From Desulfuromonadaceae bacterium (lineage in GTDB: Bacteria > Desulfobacterota > Desulfuromonadia > Desulfuromonadales > Desulfuromonadaceae): a stretch of DNA of 42,237 bases. Below the pieces are notes generated by a model that was not told the origin of the DNA, did not search any database, and saw only the letters and a program-made list of their open reading frames with translations. Made by a program: the position numbers and the translations under genes. The number at the start of each line of letters is the position of its first letter. Within the stretch, counting starts at the first letter, position 1. Below are positions 19,245-27,293 of this stretch, in pieces. The stretch is from positions 1 through 42,237 of the forward strand of contig JAFGXV010000060.1 in NCBI GenBank assembly GCA_016936455.1, in the 5' to 3' direction.

Positions 19245-21260
19245 TTAGAACCCTGTCCGGTTTTTTTTGAGGGCATCAACAGCACTTTCAACATACGCCT
19301 GCAGTCGTTGGGCCATGGGGCTGTCATCCTCTTCTCGTTGCTGCGCGGTTCTGTGCTGAAGGTCAAAGCACGCCAGCTGGCTGGCCCGGTTCTTGGGCCG
19401 GATATAGATGGACGTCCCTTCGATCAGGGCCATGGTCTGGTCGCTGCCCGAGGGTTTGATGACGGCAAAGCCGGGATCGCTGTCCGGCAGATCGAGCAGG
19501 TCGCGTCCCCAGCACTGGTGCTGGAACGGCTGGCCGAGGCGGCCGAGAATCGTCGGCACCACGTCCACCTGTGAGCCCACGGTGTCGCGGGTGTGGCCGA
19601 AGCGCTCCTGAATGCCCGGCGCGATGAGCAGCAGCGGGATATGGAAGCGGTTGAGGTCCATTTCCGTCAGCCGTTCCGCATTGCCGAAGGCATGGTCCCC
19701 CACCAGCACGAACAGGGTGTCGCGGTAGAACGGCATCTGCTTGATGGCGTCAAAGAAGCGTCCCAGCGCCCAGTCGGCATAGCGCATGGCGGTCAGGTGC
19801 TCGTTGGCGCCGCCGCAGTCCGTCACCGCCGCCACCGGCAGCTTGGCCGGCATGGCATAGGGTGTATGGTTGGTCAGAGTCTGCAGCAGGGCGAAAAAGG
19901 GCTTGTCCTGTGGCAGACTGGCCAGCTCCTGCGCCGCCCGGTCAAACATGTCCTGGTCGCTCACGCCCCAGGTCGGATCGGACACCACGGGGTTGCGGTA
20001 GTCATCGCGGCCGATAAAGCGGCTCATGCCCTGATTGGTGAAGAACCCGGCCTGGTTGTCCCAGGCGAAATCCCCGTTGTACACGTACAGATCATTGTAG
20101 TCGCGCTGCTTGAGCAGACTGGTGAGCCCGGAAAAGGCATGGCCGCCTTCGGGCATCTGCATCAGGTATTCATAGCCGGGCAGATTCGGAAACGAGGCCA
20201 TGGTGGCGAACAGCCCCTGATGGGTATGGGTGCCGTTAGAAAAGAAATGGGTGAACAGCAGCCCATTCTCGGCCAGCCGGTCGAAACAGGGGGTGACGTG
20301 ATGGGGATCGCCCAAGGCGCCGATATAGCGGCCGGCAAAGCTCTCCATCAGAATGACCACCACATTGTGGATCGGTAACACACCGGCTGACAGTGGTTGA
20401 TCGATACGTCGTACTGGTGCCTGGTCGCTGTCCACCAGGGTTTCGTGACGGCCGAGAAGCCGCTCGCGGACTAGGGCGTCACGCTTATCCGGAGGTAAAG
20501 AAGATTTCCACAGGCGGGCGTCCTGATGGGCCTGGCGGTTGACGAAGGCACTGTACAGGCACAGGGTGCCGTTGAGCCCGAGCTGGTTGGCGAAGGTCGA
20601 GGTTGTGGTATAGGCGTCACCCCAGCGCAGGGGCGGTCCGTGGCGCAGGGTGCCGCGTGCCGCAAAGATGGTGACCAGCAACACCGGGAGGAGCACGGCC
20701 AGCCGCAGCGACATGGGCGGCCGCGCCGGCTTCCCTGCCGGCTGCGCCCAGCGGCTCAGATGGCCCAGCGCAACGGCCACCGACCCGCTCAGCACCAGCC
20801 ATAGCAGCAGGGCCCGTGCCACGGGGAAACCGTGCCACAGCATGCTCAGCACCGTGCGCGGATCCTCACCGATATACTGGAACACCAGCCCGTTGAGACG
20901 CTGGTGGAATTCGCGGTAGAACACGGGCTCGGCGAGGCCGGCCAGCAGCACCAGTGTCATCGCGATACCCAGCCACAGCCGCTGCAGCCGGCGGAAGCCG
21001 GGGGGCTGGCTGCGCAGCAGCAACGGCACCAGCGGCAGCAGCAGGTAGGCGACCAGTCGGCCATCGAAGCGCAGGCCGTTGCCAAAGGCCTCCAGCAGTT
21101 GCACCAGCGTGGTGTCCGCCAGCTGGTCGCGATTGTAGAGCAGCAGGGCCAGGCGCAGGAGCGTGAGCACGATGATCAGCAGCAGGGCGCTGCCGGCCAA
21201 AAAGGAGAGCTGAGCGCGCAGGATGGTTCTGCGAGTCGGCATTTCGCTTTCGTTGGTCAT
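19245..21260 (-). CDS. LtaS-family sulfatase (phosphoglycerol/phosphoethanolamine transferase type), copy 2
   Basis: This 671-residue protein has about five membrane helices (residues 15-200) and a large periplasmic alkaline-phosphatase-fold domain, like lipoteichoic acid synthase and OpgB/MdoB. Expected metal and nucleophile sites are visible: MESFAGRYIG (Glu306), NGTHTHQG (likely Thr346), VGDHAFG and the final His of FHIPLL. Such enzymes move a head group from a phospholipid to a sugar or polymer. The acceptor here is unknown. The ATG at 21260 overlaps the stop of the propeller gene (ATGA). It is a distant paralogue of the protein at 22162-24219. Confidence 0.9.
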   Translation of the reverse strand: MTNESEMPTRRTILRAQLSFLAGSALLLIIVLTLLRLALLLYNRDQLADTTLVQLLEAFGNGLRFDGRLVAYLLLPLVPLLLRSQPPGFRRLQRLWLGIAMTLVLLAGLAEPVFYREFHQRLNGLVFQYIGEDPRTVLSMLWHGFPVARALLLWLVLSGSVAVALGHLSRWAQPAGKPARPPMSLRLAVLLPVLLVTIFAARGTLRHGPPLRWGDAYTTTSTFANQLGLNGTLCLYSAFVNRQAHQDARLWKSSLPPDKRDALVRERLLGRHETLVDSDQAPVRRIDQPLSAGVLPIHNVVVILMESFAGRYIGALGDPHHVTPCFDRLAENGLLFTHFFSNGTHTHQGLFATMASFPNLPGYEYLMQMPEGGHAFSGLTSLLKQRDYNDLYVYNGDFAWDNQAGFFTNQGMSRFIGRDDYRNPVVSDPTWGVSDQDMFDRAAQELASLPQDKPFFALLQTLTNHTPYAMPAKLPVAAVTDCGGANEHLTAMRYADWALGRFFDAIKQMPFYRDTLFVLVGDHAFGNAERLTEMDLNRFHIPLLLIAPGIQERFGHTRDTVGSQVDVVPTILGRLGQPFQHQCWGRDLLDLPDSDPGFAVIKPSGSDQTMALIEGTSIYIRPKNRASQLACFDLQHRTAQQREEDDSPMAQRLQAYVESAVDALKKNRTGF

Positions 21261-22144
21261 GATTGATCTTTCTTCAGACTCTTCAGGGCGGTAGAGAAAA
21301 TTTCCAGAATCCGGTTGCGTCCCTGCTCGGCCAGCAGAAAGTGGCCGTTGTGCAGCGGCAGCAGAGTCTGGGCCGAGCGCAGGTGATCCAGTACCACCTG
21401 CAGCCTGCCGTTGTCACTGAGCAGCAGCAACCGCGCGCCGTGGGTGGCGTCCTCGGTAATCCACAGTCCCTCATCGCTCCAGCACAGGTAGCCGGGCTGG
21501 TTCAGTCCGGACATCAGAATCCGGTCCACGCCGTCGGGGTTCCACTGCTTGATGGTGCCGGATTCCTTTTCCGCGTAAAAAATGCGACCGTCGCCGGCAA
21601 CACAGACCCCTTCGGCCTCATGCAGGCCCGAACGCAGCACCCTGAGCTGGTTATGGCCGGGATCGAACTGCAGCAGACGTCCCCGCGGCAGATCTTCCAC
21701 GGCATAAATAAAGTGGTTGTCGCTGGCAATGCCCTCGATGTTTTTAGCCCAGAACAGCGGGCTGACCTGGGTGTTTTCCATCAGCAGCAGGGGTTGCTGC
21801 CCCCCCTCCTGGCTGATGACCAGAGCATTGTGGAACTGGGTCAGGCCGTCGGGCTTGGACAGCTGTTCCAGCACGCAGGACGTTCGGCCATCGGGATCGA
21901 GGCGCAGCAGCCGGCCTTTGCCGTTGTAAAATTCTTGGGTGACGAACAGCGCGGTGTCGCCGTCGGCGGCCAGCGCGCTGACCCGTTCGATGCCGTCCTT
22001 GAACACCCGGAACTGCCAGGATTCGTCGGCCGTGACCGGAGCGAAATGGCGGTAACTGCCCCAGCCCACAACCACTGCCGCACCGGCCAGTGTTAGCAGG
22101 AGAGCCATCAGCACGACTTTTTTGCGCACAATGAAATGCGTCAT
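21257..22144 (-). CDS. Membrane-anchored beta-propeller protein (SMP-30/NHL-like)
   Basis: A 295-residue protein starting at ATG 22144 after AAAGGTG. A single N-terminal helix (about residues 7-30) anchors it to the membrane. The rest has repeated motifs such as GRLLRLDPDG, GRLLQFDPG and GRIFYAEKESGTIKQWNPDG, each about 40-45 residues apart, which indicate a six-bladed propeller of the gluconolactonase/NHL type on the periplasmic side. It is placed between two LtaS-family genes, 17 bases after one and overlapping the other by four, so it probably works with them, perhaps as a partner or lectin-like domain. No enzyme activity can be claimed. Confidence 0.75.
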   Translation of the reverse strand: MTHFIVRKKVVLMALLLTLAGAAVVVGWGSYRHFAPVTADESWQFRVFKDGIERVSALAADGDTALFVTQEFYNGKGRLLRLDPDGRTSCVLEQLSKPDGLTQFHNALVISQEGGQQPLLLMENTQVSPLFWAKNIEGIASDNHFIYAVEDLPRGRLLQFDPGHNQLRVLRSGLHEAEGVCVAGDGRIFYAEKESGTIKQWNPDGVDRILMSGLNQPGYLCWSDEGLWITEDATHGARLLLLSDNGRLQVVLDHLRSAQTLLPLHNGHFLLAEQGRNRILEIFSTALKSLKKDQS

Positions 22145-22161
22145 GGCACCTTTCCTTTCAA

Positions 22162-24219
22162 TCAAGAACTCTGCCCCTTGGTACAACAGAGGGCCTTGAA
22201 CAGCAGCTGACCCAGCAGACTGTTGAGGCTGGTTTTGGGGCTGGGAGGCGTAGCCGGCTGTGGGCGCGCGGTCAGGGTGCCTGTGGATGCGCCGCCCTGA
22301 TGGTGCAGCTTGTGCTGAATGAGGTAATCCGCACCCTGATAGTAGGCCTGGGCCAGCTGCACCTCGGGTTGCTGGTCATCGCCCGGCAGCAGCGTCTCGC
22401 TATGCCAGGGATTGTCGATGCAGAAAATCCGCTGCTGCGGTTCCAGAATCACCAGGCGGTCGTCGCGGTAGAGGCCGAGCTTCTGATAGTTGCCGATGAA
22501 GGCGCGCGGTTGATAGCCCGCGGCCAGCACATCCTCGCCGAAAAAGTGACTGGTGTAGTTCAGGTGCAGCAGCCCGAGCAGGGTCGGCGCCAGGTCGATC
22601 TGGCTGGCGACCTGGGTGAACCGGGTCGGGGCGATGTGGGCCGGTGCATAGATGAGCAGCGGGATGTGGTACTTGTCGATGGGTAGACCCACCTTGCCGG
22701 CGCTGCCGGCGCAATGGTCGGCAATCACCACGAACAGGGTGTTGTCAAACCAGTCGTGCTGGCGCGCGCGGGTGAAAAACTGTTCCAGGGCATAGTCCGT
22801 GTAACGCACCGCGCCCTCGCGTCCCGTGCCTGAGGGAATGTCGATCTGGCCGTCGGGGTAGGTGTAGGGCCGGTGGTTGCTCGTGGTCATCAGGTGAAAA
22901 AAGAAGGGACGGCCGCTGGCGGCGCTGCGGTCGGCCTGCTGAATCGTCTTGTTATACAGATCCTCATCGCACACGCCCCAGGCGTTTTTGAAGCTGATGT
23001 CGCTGTCGGCGAAATCGCCCTCATCGATGATGCGATAGCCATTGCCGGAGAAAAAGGCGTTCATGTTATCGAAGTAGCCGCGGCCGCCATAGACAAAGGC
23101 CGTGTCGTAGCCGTGCTGCTGCAACACCCCGCCCAGGCTGTAGAACGGGCCGTTGTCCGGCCGCTTGACCAGGGAGCGGCCCGGTGTTGGCGGCAGCGAC
23201 AGGGTGATGGCCTCCAGCCCGCGGGTGGTGCGGGTGCCGGTGGCGTAGAGATCGGAGAAAAACAGGCTCTGTGTTGCCAGCTTGTCCAGAAAGGGCGTCA
23301 GCCCTTTGTACTTGGCCGAAGAGTCCGGCAGCCCGTCGAGATAGCTGGCGCTGAGGCTCTCCACCGTGATCAGGATGATGTTCAGCTTCCGCGGTGGTTG
23401 CCCGCTGGTGATGGGGCGGCCGATGTCGTACAAATTTTTGGCAGCGCCCGGGATCTGCAGATCCCGGCGCAACTGCTGCGACAGACTGTCATCCTCGGCC
23501 AGACGGTAGAACGTACGGTAGTTCAGGGTGTTGTTGCGGAATGCGGCAACGAACTGGTAGGGGCCGTTGGCCGCCAGCTCATTGACATAGTTGTTGCTGG
23601 ACGGCCTGAGCTGGCCGGCGGACGGGACCAGCCCGGCGATCAGGGTCAGCAGCACCAGCCCGCCGAAGCGCGCACCGCGCCGGCCAAAGGGTTCCGTGGC
23701 GGACAGAGACTGTTTGAGGGCAGCGGACAGCAGGCTAAACAGCAGCAGCGAGGCCACCAGCAGGTACAGGGCCACGATGCCCATGGGGTAGGACTCGTAG
23801 ATGTTCTGCGACACCTCGCGGCTGTAGATCAGGTAATCGACGGCGATGAAATTGAAGCGGGTGGAAAACTCCTGCCAGAACAGCACCTCGGCGGCGACGA
23901 CGAAGGCGACGGCCGTCATGCTGAAAAACAGCAGGATCCGACTCAGGGCGGCCACCGGTCGCGACCCGAGCAAGTGCTGCGGCAGCACCAGCAACAGCAG
24001 GGCCGGAGGCAGCAGGGCGCAGAGGGAAAACGCCACGTCCTGCATCAGCCCGCCGCCGAAGATCAGCAGCAGGGTCGCCGGATCGTGGGGAATCTGGGCC
24101 CAGCTGGTAAAGGTCAGCCGCAGTCGCAGCAAAAAAAAGACCACCAGCAGCAGGGTCAGCAGCCGGGTCAGCAGCACGAAACGGCTGTCTCGGCGAGGAA
24201 AGGGGAAAAAATTCAGCAT
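22162..24219 (-). CDS. LtaS-family sulfatase (phosphoglycerol/phosphoethanolamine transferase type), copy 1
   Basis: A 685-residue protein with about five N-terminal membrane helices and a periplasmic sulfatase-fold domain from residue 275. ITVESLSASYL holds the metal-binding Glu287. TGTRTTRGLEA holds the likely Thr nucleophile (Thr332 by alignment to the LtaS motif). VIADHCAG and KYHIPLLIYAP give the remaining metal ligands. The ATG at 24219 has GAGAGGAACC before it and overlaps the methyltransferase stop. In Gram-negatives such enzymes usually decorate glucans or lipid A; with no glycosyltransferase here the acceptor remains open. Confidence 0.9.
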   Translation of the reverse strand: MLNFFPFPRRDSRFVLLTRLLTLLLVVFFLLRLRLTFTSWAQIPHDPATLLLIFGGGLMQDVAFSLCALLPPALLLLVLPQHLLGSRPVAALSRILLFFSMTAVAFVVAAEVLFWQEFSTRFNFIAVDYLIYSREVSQNIYESYPMGIVALYLLVASLLLFSLLSAALKQSLSATEPFGRRGARFGGLVLLTLIAGLVPSAGQLRPSSNNYVNELAANGPYQFVAAFRNNTLNYRTFYRLAEDDSLSQQLRRDLQIPGAAKNLYDIGRPITSGQPPRKLNIILITVESLSASYLDGLPDSSAKYKGLTPFLDKLATQSLFFSDLYATGTRTTRGLEAITLSLPPTPGRSLVKRPDNGPFYSLGGVLQQHGYDTAFVYGGRGYFDNMNAFFSGNGYRIIDEGDFADSDISFKNAWGVCDEDLYNKTIQQADRSAASGRPFFFHLMTTSNHRPYTYPDGQIDIPSGTGREGAVRYTDYALEQFFTRARQHDWFDNTLFVVIADHCAGSAGKVGLPIDKYHIPLLIYAPAHIAPTRFTQVASQIDLAPTLLGLLHLNYTSHFFGEDVLAAGYQPRAFIGNYQKLGLYRDDRLVILEPQQRIFCIDNPWHSETLLPGDDQQPEVQLAQAYYQGADYLIQHKLHHQGGASTGTLTARPQPATPPSPKTSLNSLLGQLLFKALCCTKGQSS

Positions 24220-24917
24220 GCGTGGTTCCTCTCGCGCTTGAAAATGGCCAGATGCAGGCTGTGAAGCAGGGGGAGCTGGGCCAGATCCTGGTGCAGGCTG
24301 AATCCATGGCGCTCAAAATGGCGGGTCAGTGTCCCCAGCGAGGTGCGGTGCTGAATGGAGGGCTTGCCGCCAAGCTGCTCGGCCAAGGTGCGCCGCAGGC
24401 TGGTGACGGACAGGGGGCTGAGGTAGGAAATCAGCACGTACTCCTGGCTGACGCGGCACAGCTCGCCGATAATCCTTTCCCGCAGTTCGTCCGTGGGCAG
24501 ATGGTGGATGAAGCGAAAGCACAGGCAGGCATCGAAGCTGGCGTTGTCATAGGGCAGCTGTTCGAGGTCCGCCCGCTCGATGACCAGATCAAGCTGCGCT
24601 TCGGCCGCAGCCGTGCGGGCGGCCAGCAGAGCCGCATTCCCCAGATCAATTCCCGTCACGTCAAAGCCCTTTTCTGCCAGCATCAGGCTGGCGCGGCCGA
24701 CGCCGCAGGGAGCGTCGAGAACGCTGTGCAATAAAGGAAGGGTTTGCAGCGCCCGCTCGATCAGTTGCATTTCCGCCTGATGCTTGCGGGCCTTGCGGTG
24801 CTGGTATTTTTCGGCCCGTTCGCTGGCGTGCTTGATGCGCTGGCGGTAGTCAAAGGGTTCCGGCGCAGCATCAGTAGTCAAAGCATCCTGATTGGTGAGC
24901 ATGGTGGTCTTTGCCAT
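24213..24917 (-). CDS. Class I SAM-dependent methyltransferase
   Basis: A 234-residue methyltransferase beginning at ATG 24917. The SAM-binding motif I is VLDAPCGVGRASLML (about residues 64-78). Motif II GIDLG and the later DLEQLPYDNASFDACLCFRFIHHLP are typical of UbiE-like small-molecule enzymes. A basic helix (RAEKYQHRKARKHQ) precedes the fold and may contact the membrane or an anionic substrate. It lies 14 bases after the PAP2 gene and overlaps the next gene by seven bases, so it is surely in the operon. It may methylate a lipid or polymer head group (inference only). Confidence 0.88.
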   Translation of the reverse strand: MAKTTMLTNQDALTTDAAPEPFDYRQRIKHASERAEKYQHRKARKHQAEMQLIERALQTLPLLHSVLDAPCGVGRASLMLAEKGFDVTGIDLGNAALLAARTAAAEAQLDLVIERADLEQLPYDNASFDACLCFRFIHHLPTDELRERIIGELCRVSQEYVLISYLSPLSVTSLRRTLAEQLGGKPSIQHRTSLGTLTRHFERHGFSLHQDLAQLPLLHSLHLAIFKRERNHAC

Positions 24918-24931
24918 GTCAGGTCTTCCTT

Positions 24932-25645
24932 TCAACGGGAGGAGAGGGGGATGTCGTTCGGGGCAAGCCGGCCGCGGAACGGGCCAATGAACAGCAGGGT
25001 GGCCACGCACCAGCACAGCCAGGCCGAGACGATGTTGTGCGACAGGAAGTGGGCGCCGCGCGCCATCTGGCCGATACTGAAAATCACGCCCAGCGACAGC
25101 CCGAACACCAAGGCCAGACGAGCCAGTCGGGCATGATGATCACGTAACACGAAATACAGGGCGCTCAGGGCAAACCCGCCGGCGGCATGGCCGGAGGGAA
25201 AACAGTGACCCTTTTCCTGGCCGACGGGACCGCTCAGCAGCGCCGACCAGGGCTGCTCAAGTGCGCTGCCGCCGTACTGCTGCAGGGACCAGGGGCAGTG
25301 ATGGTTGAGCAGCTGTTTTCCGCTGGCGGCCAGCCCGGTTGACAGGCCGATGCACAGCAACAGGTAAAGGGCGGAGCGCCGCCAGGCGTAAAAGAGTGGG
25401 CTGAAAAGGGATTCAACCAGCAGGATCAGGCTCACCACCGCCGCGCTGATCACCAGCTTGCGACCACCGGAGTGGATGAGGGTCTCCGCCCACCAGCTGT
25501 GTTTGAACGGCCATTTTCCGCTATTGCGATCGTAAAACAGCTCGGCCAGTCGGTGGTCGAGGTCGAGACGGAAACAGAGGATTAGCAGGGCAATGGCCGC
25601 CAGTGACGGCAGCACAAGATGGGAAACAAGACGGATTGGTTGCAC
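24932..25645 (-). CDS. PAP2-family membrane phosphatase
   Basis: A 237-residue protein with about six helices and the three PAP2 phosphatase motifs: GKQLLNHHCPW (about 119-129), PSGHAAGG (about 160), and ARGAHFLSHN (about 207), giving the catalytic His. The position usually held by Asp in the third motif is His, as in a lipid A-type subgroup. Substrates are lipid phosphates or diphosphates in the periplasmic leaflet. Translation appears to start at GTG 25645; there is no other start before the first motif. It is the first gene after a sigma54 promoter, and the leader carries a small palindrome GGTTTCAGAAACC next to the start. Confidence 0.88.
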   Translation of the reverse strand: MQPIRLVSHLVLPSLAAIALLILCFRLDLDHRLAELFYDRNSGKWPFKHSWWAETLIHSGGRKLVISAAVVSLILLVESLFSPLFYAWRRSALYLLLCIGLSTGLAASGKQLLNHHCPWSLQQYGGSALEQPWSALLSGPVGQEKGHCFPSGHAAGGFALSALYFVLRDHHARLARLALVFGLSLGVIFSIGQMARGAHFLSHNIVSAWLCWCVATLLFIGPFRGRLAPNDIPLSSR

Positions 25646-25736
25646 GGTTTCAGAAACCTTTCTGCCGGCTGCGAGCGTTTTGTTTGTGCAGCCGTGGCGC
25701 GGGTCAAAAATCCTGCGGCAGGACGGGTTCTGTTAT

Positions 25737-25752
25737 GGCAAGAAAAGGGCCA
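25737..25752 (-). promoter_or_regulatory. Sigma54 (-24/-12) promoter for the PAP2-LtaS operon
   Basis: The minus strand reads TGGCCCTTTTCTTGCC. The essential GG and GC are separated by exactly ten bases, and TGGC and TTGC match the sigma54 consensus. Expected transcription start is near 25727, giving a leader of about 80 bases before the PAP2 start. The NtrC-type regulator encoded immediately upstream would be its activator. Confidence 0.75.
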
Positions 25753-25782
25753 GTTTTTAAGTCGCCGGAATCAAACAAGAAT

Positions 25783-25864
25783 GTTGAATTTTTGCTGGGA
25801 GCCTGTACAAAAAATTTTACAACACGTGGCAGTGCCACGGCAGGATGTTGAATTTTTTGTACAG
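25783..25864. promoter_or_regulatory. Nested inverted-repeat enhancer, likely activator-binding sites
   Basis: A 14-bp perfect inverted repeat (CTGTACAAAAAATT at 25803-25816 and its complement at 25851-25864) encloses a CAAC/GTTG pair and an inner perfect palindrome CGTGGCA-G-TGCCACG (25825-25839). A further partial copy, GTTGAATTTTTG, lies at 25783-25794. The element sits 31 to 112 bases upstream of the sigma54 promoter, where activators of the NtrC family bind. There is no U-run, so it is not a simple terminator. Confidence 0.65.
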
Positions 25865-25931
25865 CCCTGGTGCGGGCCGGACGCGGATGGAATTGTCGGG
25901 AAAAAAGCGGGAGCAGCGCTGGTCGGAGGGA

Positions 25932-27293
25932 TCAGAGCAGTTTGTACTTCTTGAGTTTGTACTGCAGGTTACTGCGGCTGATGCCGAGACGCTCGGCGGC
26001 CTGGGCCTGAATGCCCTGGGCGTCCTGCAGTGCCTGGCGGATCAACTGTTCTTCCAAAGCGTCGAGTTTTTCCGGCAGGGATCCTTCGACACTCACAAGC
26101 GGCGGTGCGCCAACCGCAGGAACGGCAGGGCTGTTCAGGGGGGCAGGCAGGTCACAGCATTGCAATGTCTCGCCGTTGCTGAAGATCACCGCGCGCTCGA
26201 TGGCGTTTTCCAGTTCGCGCACATTGCCCGGCCAGTCGTAGCTCTGCAGGGCGGCCAGTGCATCGGCGGCCAGCGTCGTGAGGGGCCGTCCCATGTCGCG
26301 GGCGAAGCGCTGCAGGAAGAAAGTTGCCAGCAGCGGGATGTCCTCACGCCGTTGGCGCAGCGGCGGGATATCGAGGGTGACGACATTGAGCCGGTAATAG
26401 AGATCCTCGCGGAACCGGCCGTCGCGGATCAGCTGTTCCAGCGGGCGATGGGTGGCGGCGAGGATGCGCACGTCGCACTCCAGTTCACTGGTGCCGCCGA
26501 CGCGGCGGAAGCGTTTTTCCTGCAGCACCCGCAGCAGTTTTGGCTGCAGCGTCAAGGGGAGTTCGCCGATTTCATCGAGGAACAGGGTGCCGCCCTCGGC
26601 CATCTCAAACAGGCCGCGTTTGCGCTCCGTGGCGCCGGTAAAGGCGCCGCGCTCGTGACCGAAAAGCTCACTTTCCAGCAGTTGCTCGGCAAAGGCTGCG
26701 CAGTTGAGGCTGACCATGGCTTCCGCGGCGCGGGGGCTGGTGCGATGCAGGGAGCGGGCGACCAGCTCCTTGCCGGTGCCGCTTTCGCCGACGATCAGCA
26801 CCGAGGTTTTTTCCGGGCCGACGCGCTCGATATTGCTGAGCAGGTGGCGGATGGCCGGACTGTCGCCGAGCAGTTCTCGGCTGTGGCGGCCTTCGAGCTG
26901 GCGACGCAGCAGGCTGTTCTGGTTCTGCAGCCGTGCATAGTCCAGCGCCTTGCTGATGGTCAGCAGCAGCTTCTGATTGTCGAAAGGTTTCAGCAGGTAA
27001 TCGTAGGCCCCGGCCTTGATCGCTTCCAGTGCGGTTTCGACCGTGGCATAGGCTGTCATGATGATGAACGGGATGCCGGGGTGGTCCTGCTGCACCCGGT
27101 GCAGGAAGTCCACGCCGTTCATCAGCGGCATTTTCAAATCCGAGAGGATCAGCTGGACGTGGTCCTGGGCCAGTTCCTCCAGCGCGGCAAAGGGATTGGT
27201 CGTGGTGCTGGTCTGGTAGCCCTGGCTCTGCAGCAGGCGGCTGAGCACCGTGCCGTAGTTTTTTTCGTCATCGACAATCAGGATGCGTGTCAT
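25932..27293 (-). CDS. Sigma54-dependent response regulator (NtrC family)
   Basis: This 453-residue regulator has a receiver domain with phosphoacceptor Asp52 and Lys102. It is followed by an AAA+ domain with Walker A GESGTGKE (169-176) and the sigma54-contacting loop GAFTGA (216-221), then a C-terminal Fis-type helix-turn-helix (about 432-453). The ATG at 27293 follows GAGGAG and lies inside the end of the kinase gene (26-base overlap). Its stop is about 70 bases from the inverted-repeat element and sigma54 promoter, so the downstream envelope operon is the natural target. Confidence 0.95.
   Translation of the reverse strand: MTRILIVDDEKNYGTVLSRLLQSQGYQTSTTTNPFAALEELAQDHVQLILSDLKMPLMNGVDFLHRVQQDHPGIPFIIMTAYATVETALEAIKAGAYDYLLKPFDNQKLLLTISKALDYARLQNQNSLLRRQLEGRHSRELLGDSPAIRHLLSNIERVGPEKTSVLIVGESGTGKELVARSLHRTSPRAAEAMVSLNCAAFAEQLLESELFGHERGAFTGATERKRGLFEMAEGGTLFLDEIGELPLTLQPKLLRVLQEKRFRRVGGTSELECDVRILAATHRPLEQLIRDGRFREDLYYRLNVVTLDIPPLRQRREDIPLLATFFLQRFARDMGRPLTTLAADALAALQSYDWPGNVRELENAIERAVIFSNGETLQCCDLPAPLNSPAVPAVGAPPLVSVEGSLPEKLDALEEQLIRQALQDAQGIQAQAAERLGISRSNLQYKLKKYKLL

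Noticed and set aside
22873-24264. Long plus-strand open frame opposite the LtaS-family gene
   Set aside because: It is antisense to a gene with intact active-site motifs, and its Gln/Gly/Arg-rich product is typical of a GC shadow.
25827-25842. A plus-strand TGGCA...GCA element with sigma54-like spacing
   Set aside because: It is part of the inner palindrome and would drive transcription into the 3' end of the convergent regulator gene; the minus-strand promoter at 25737-25752 is better placed and matches better.
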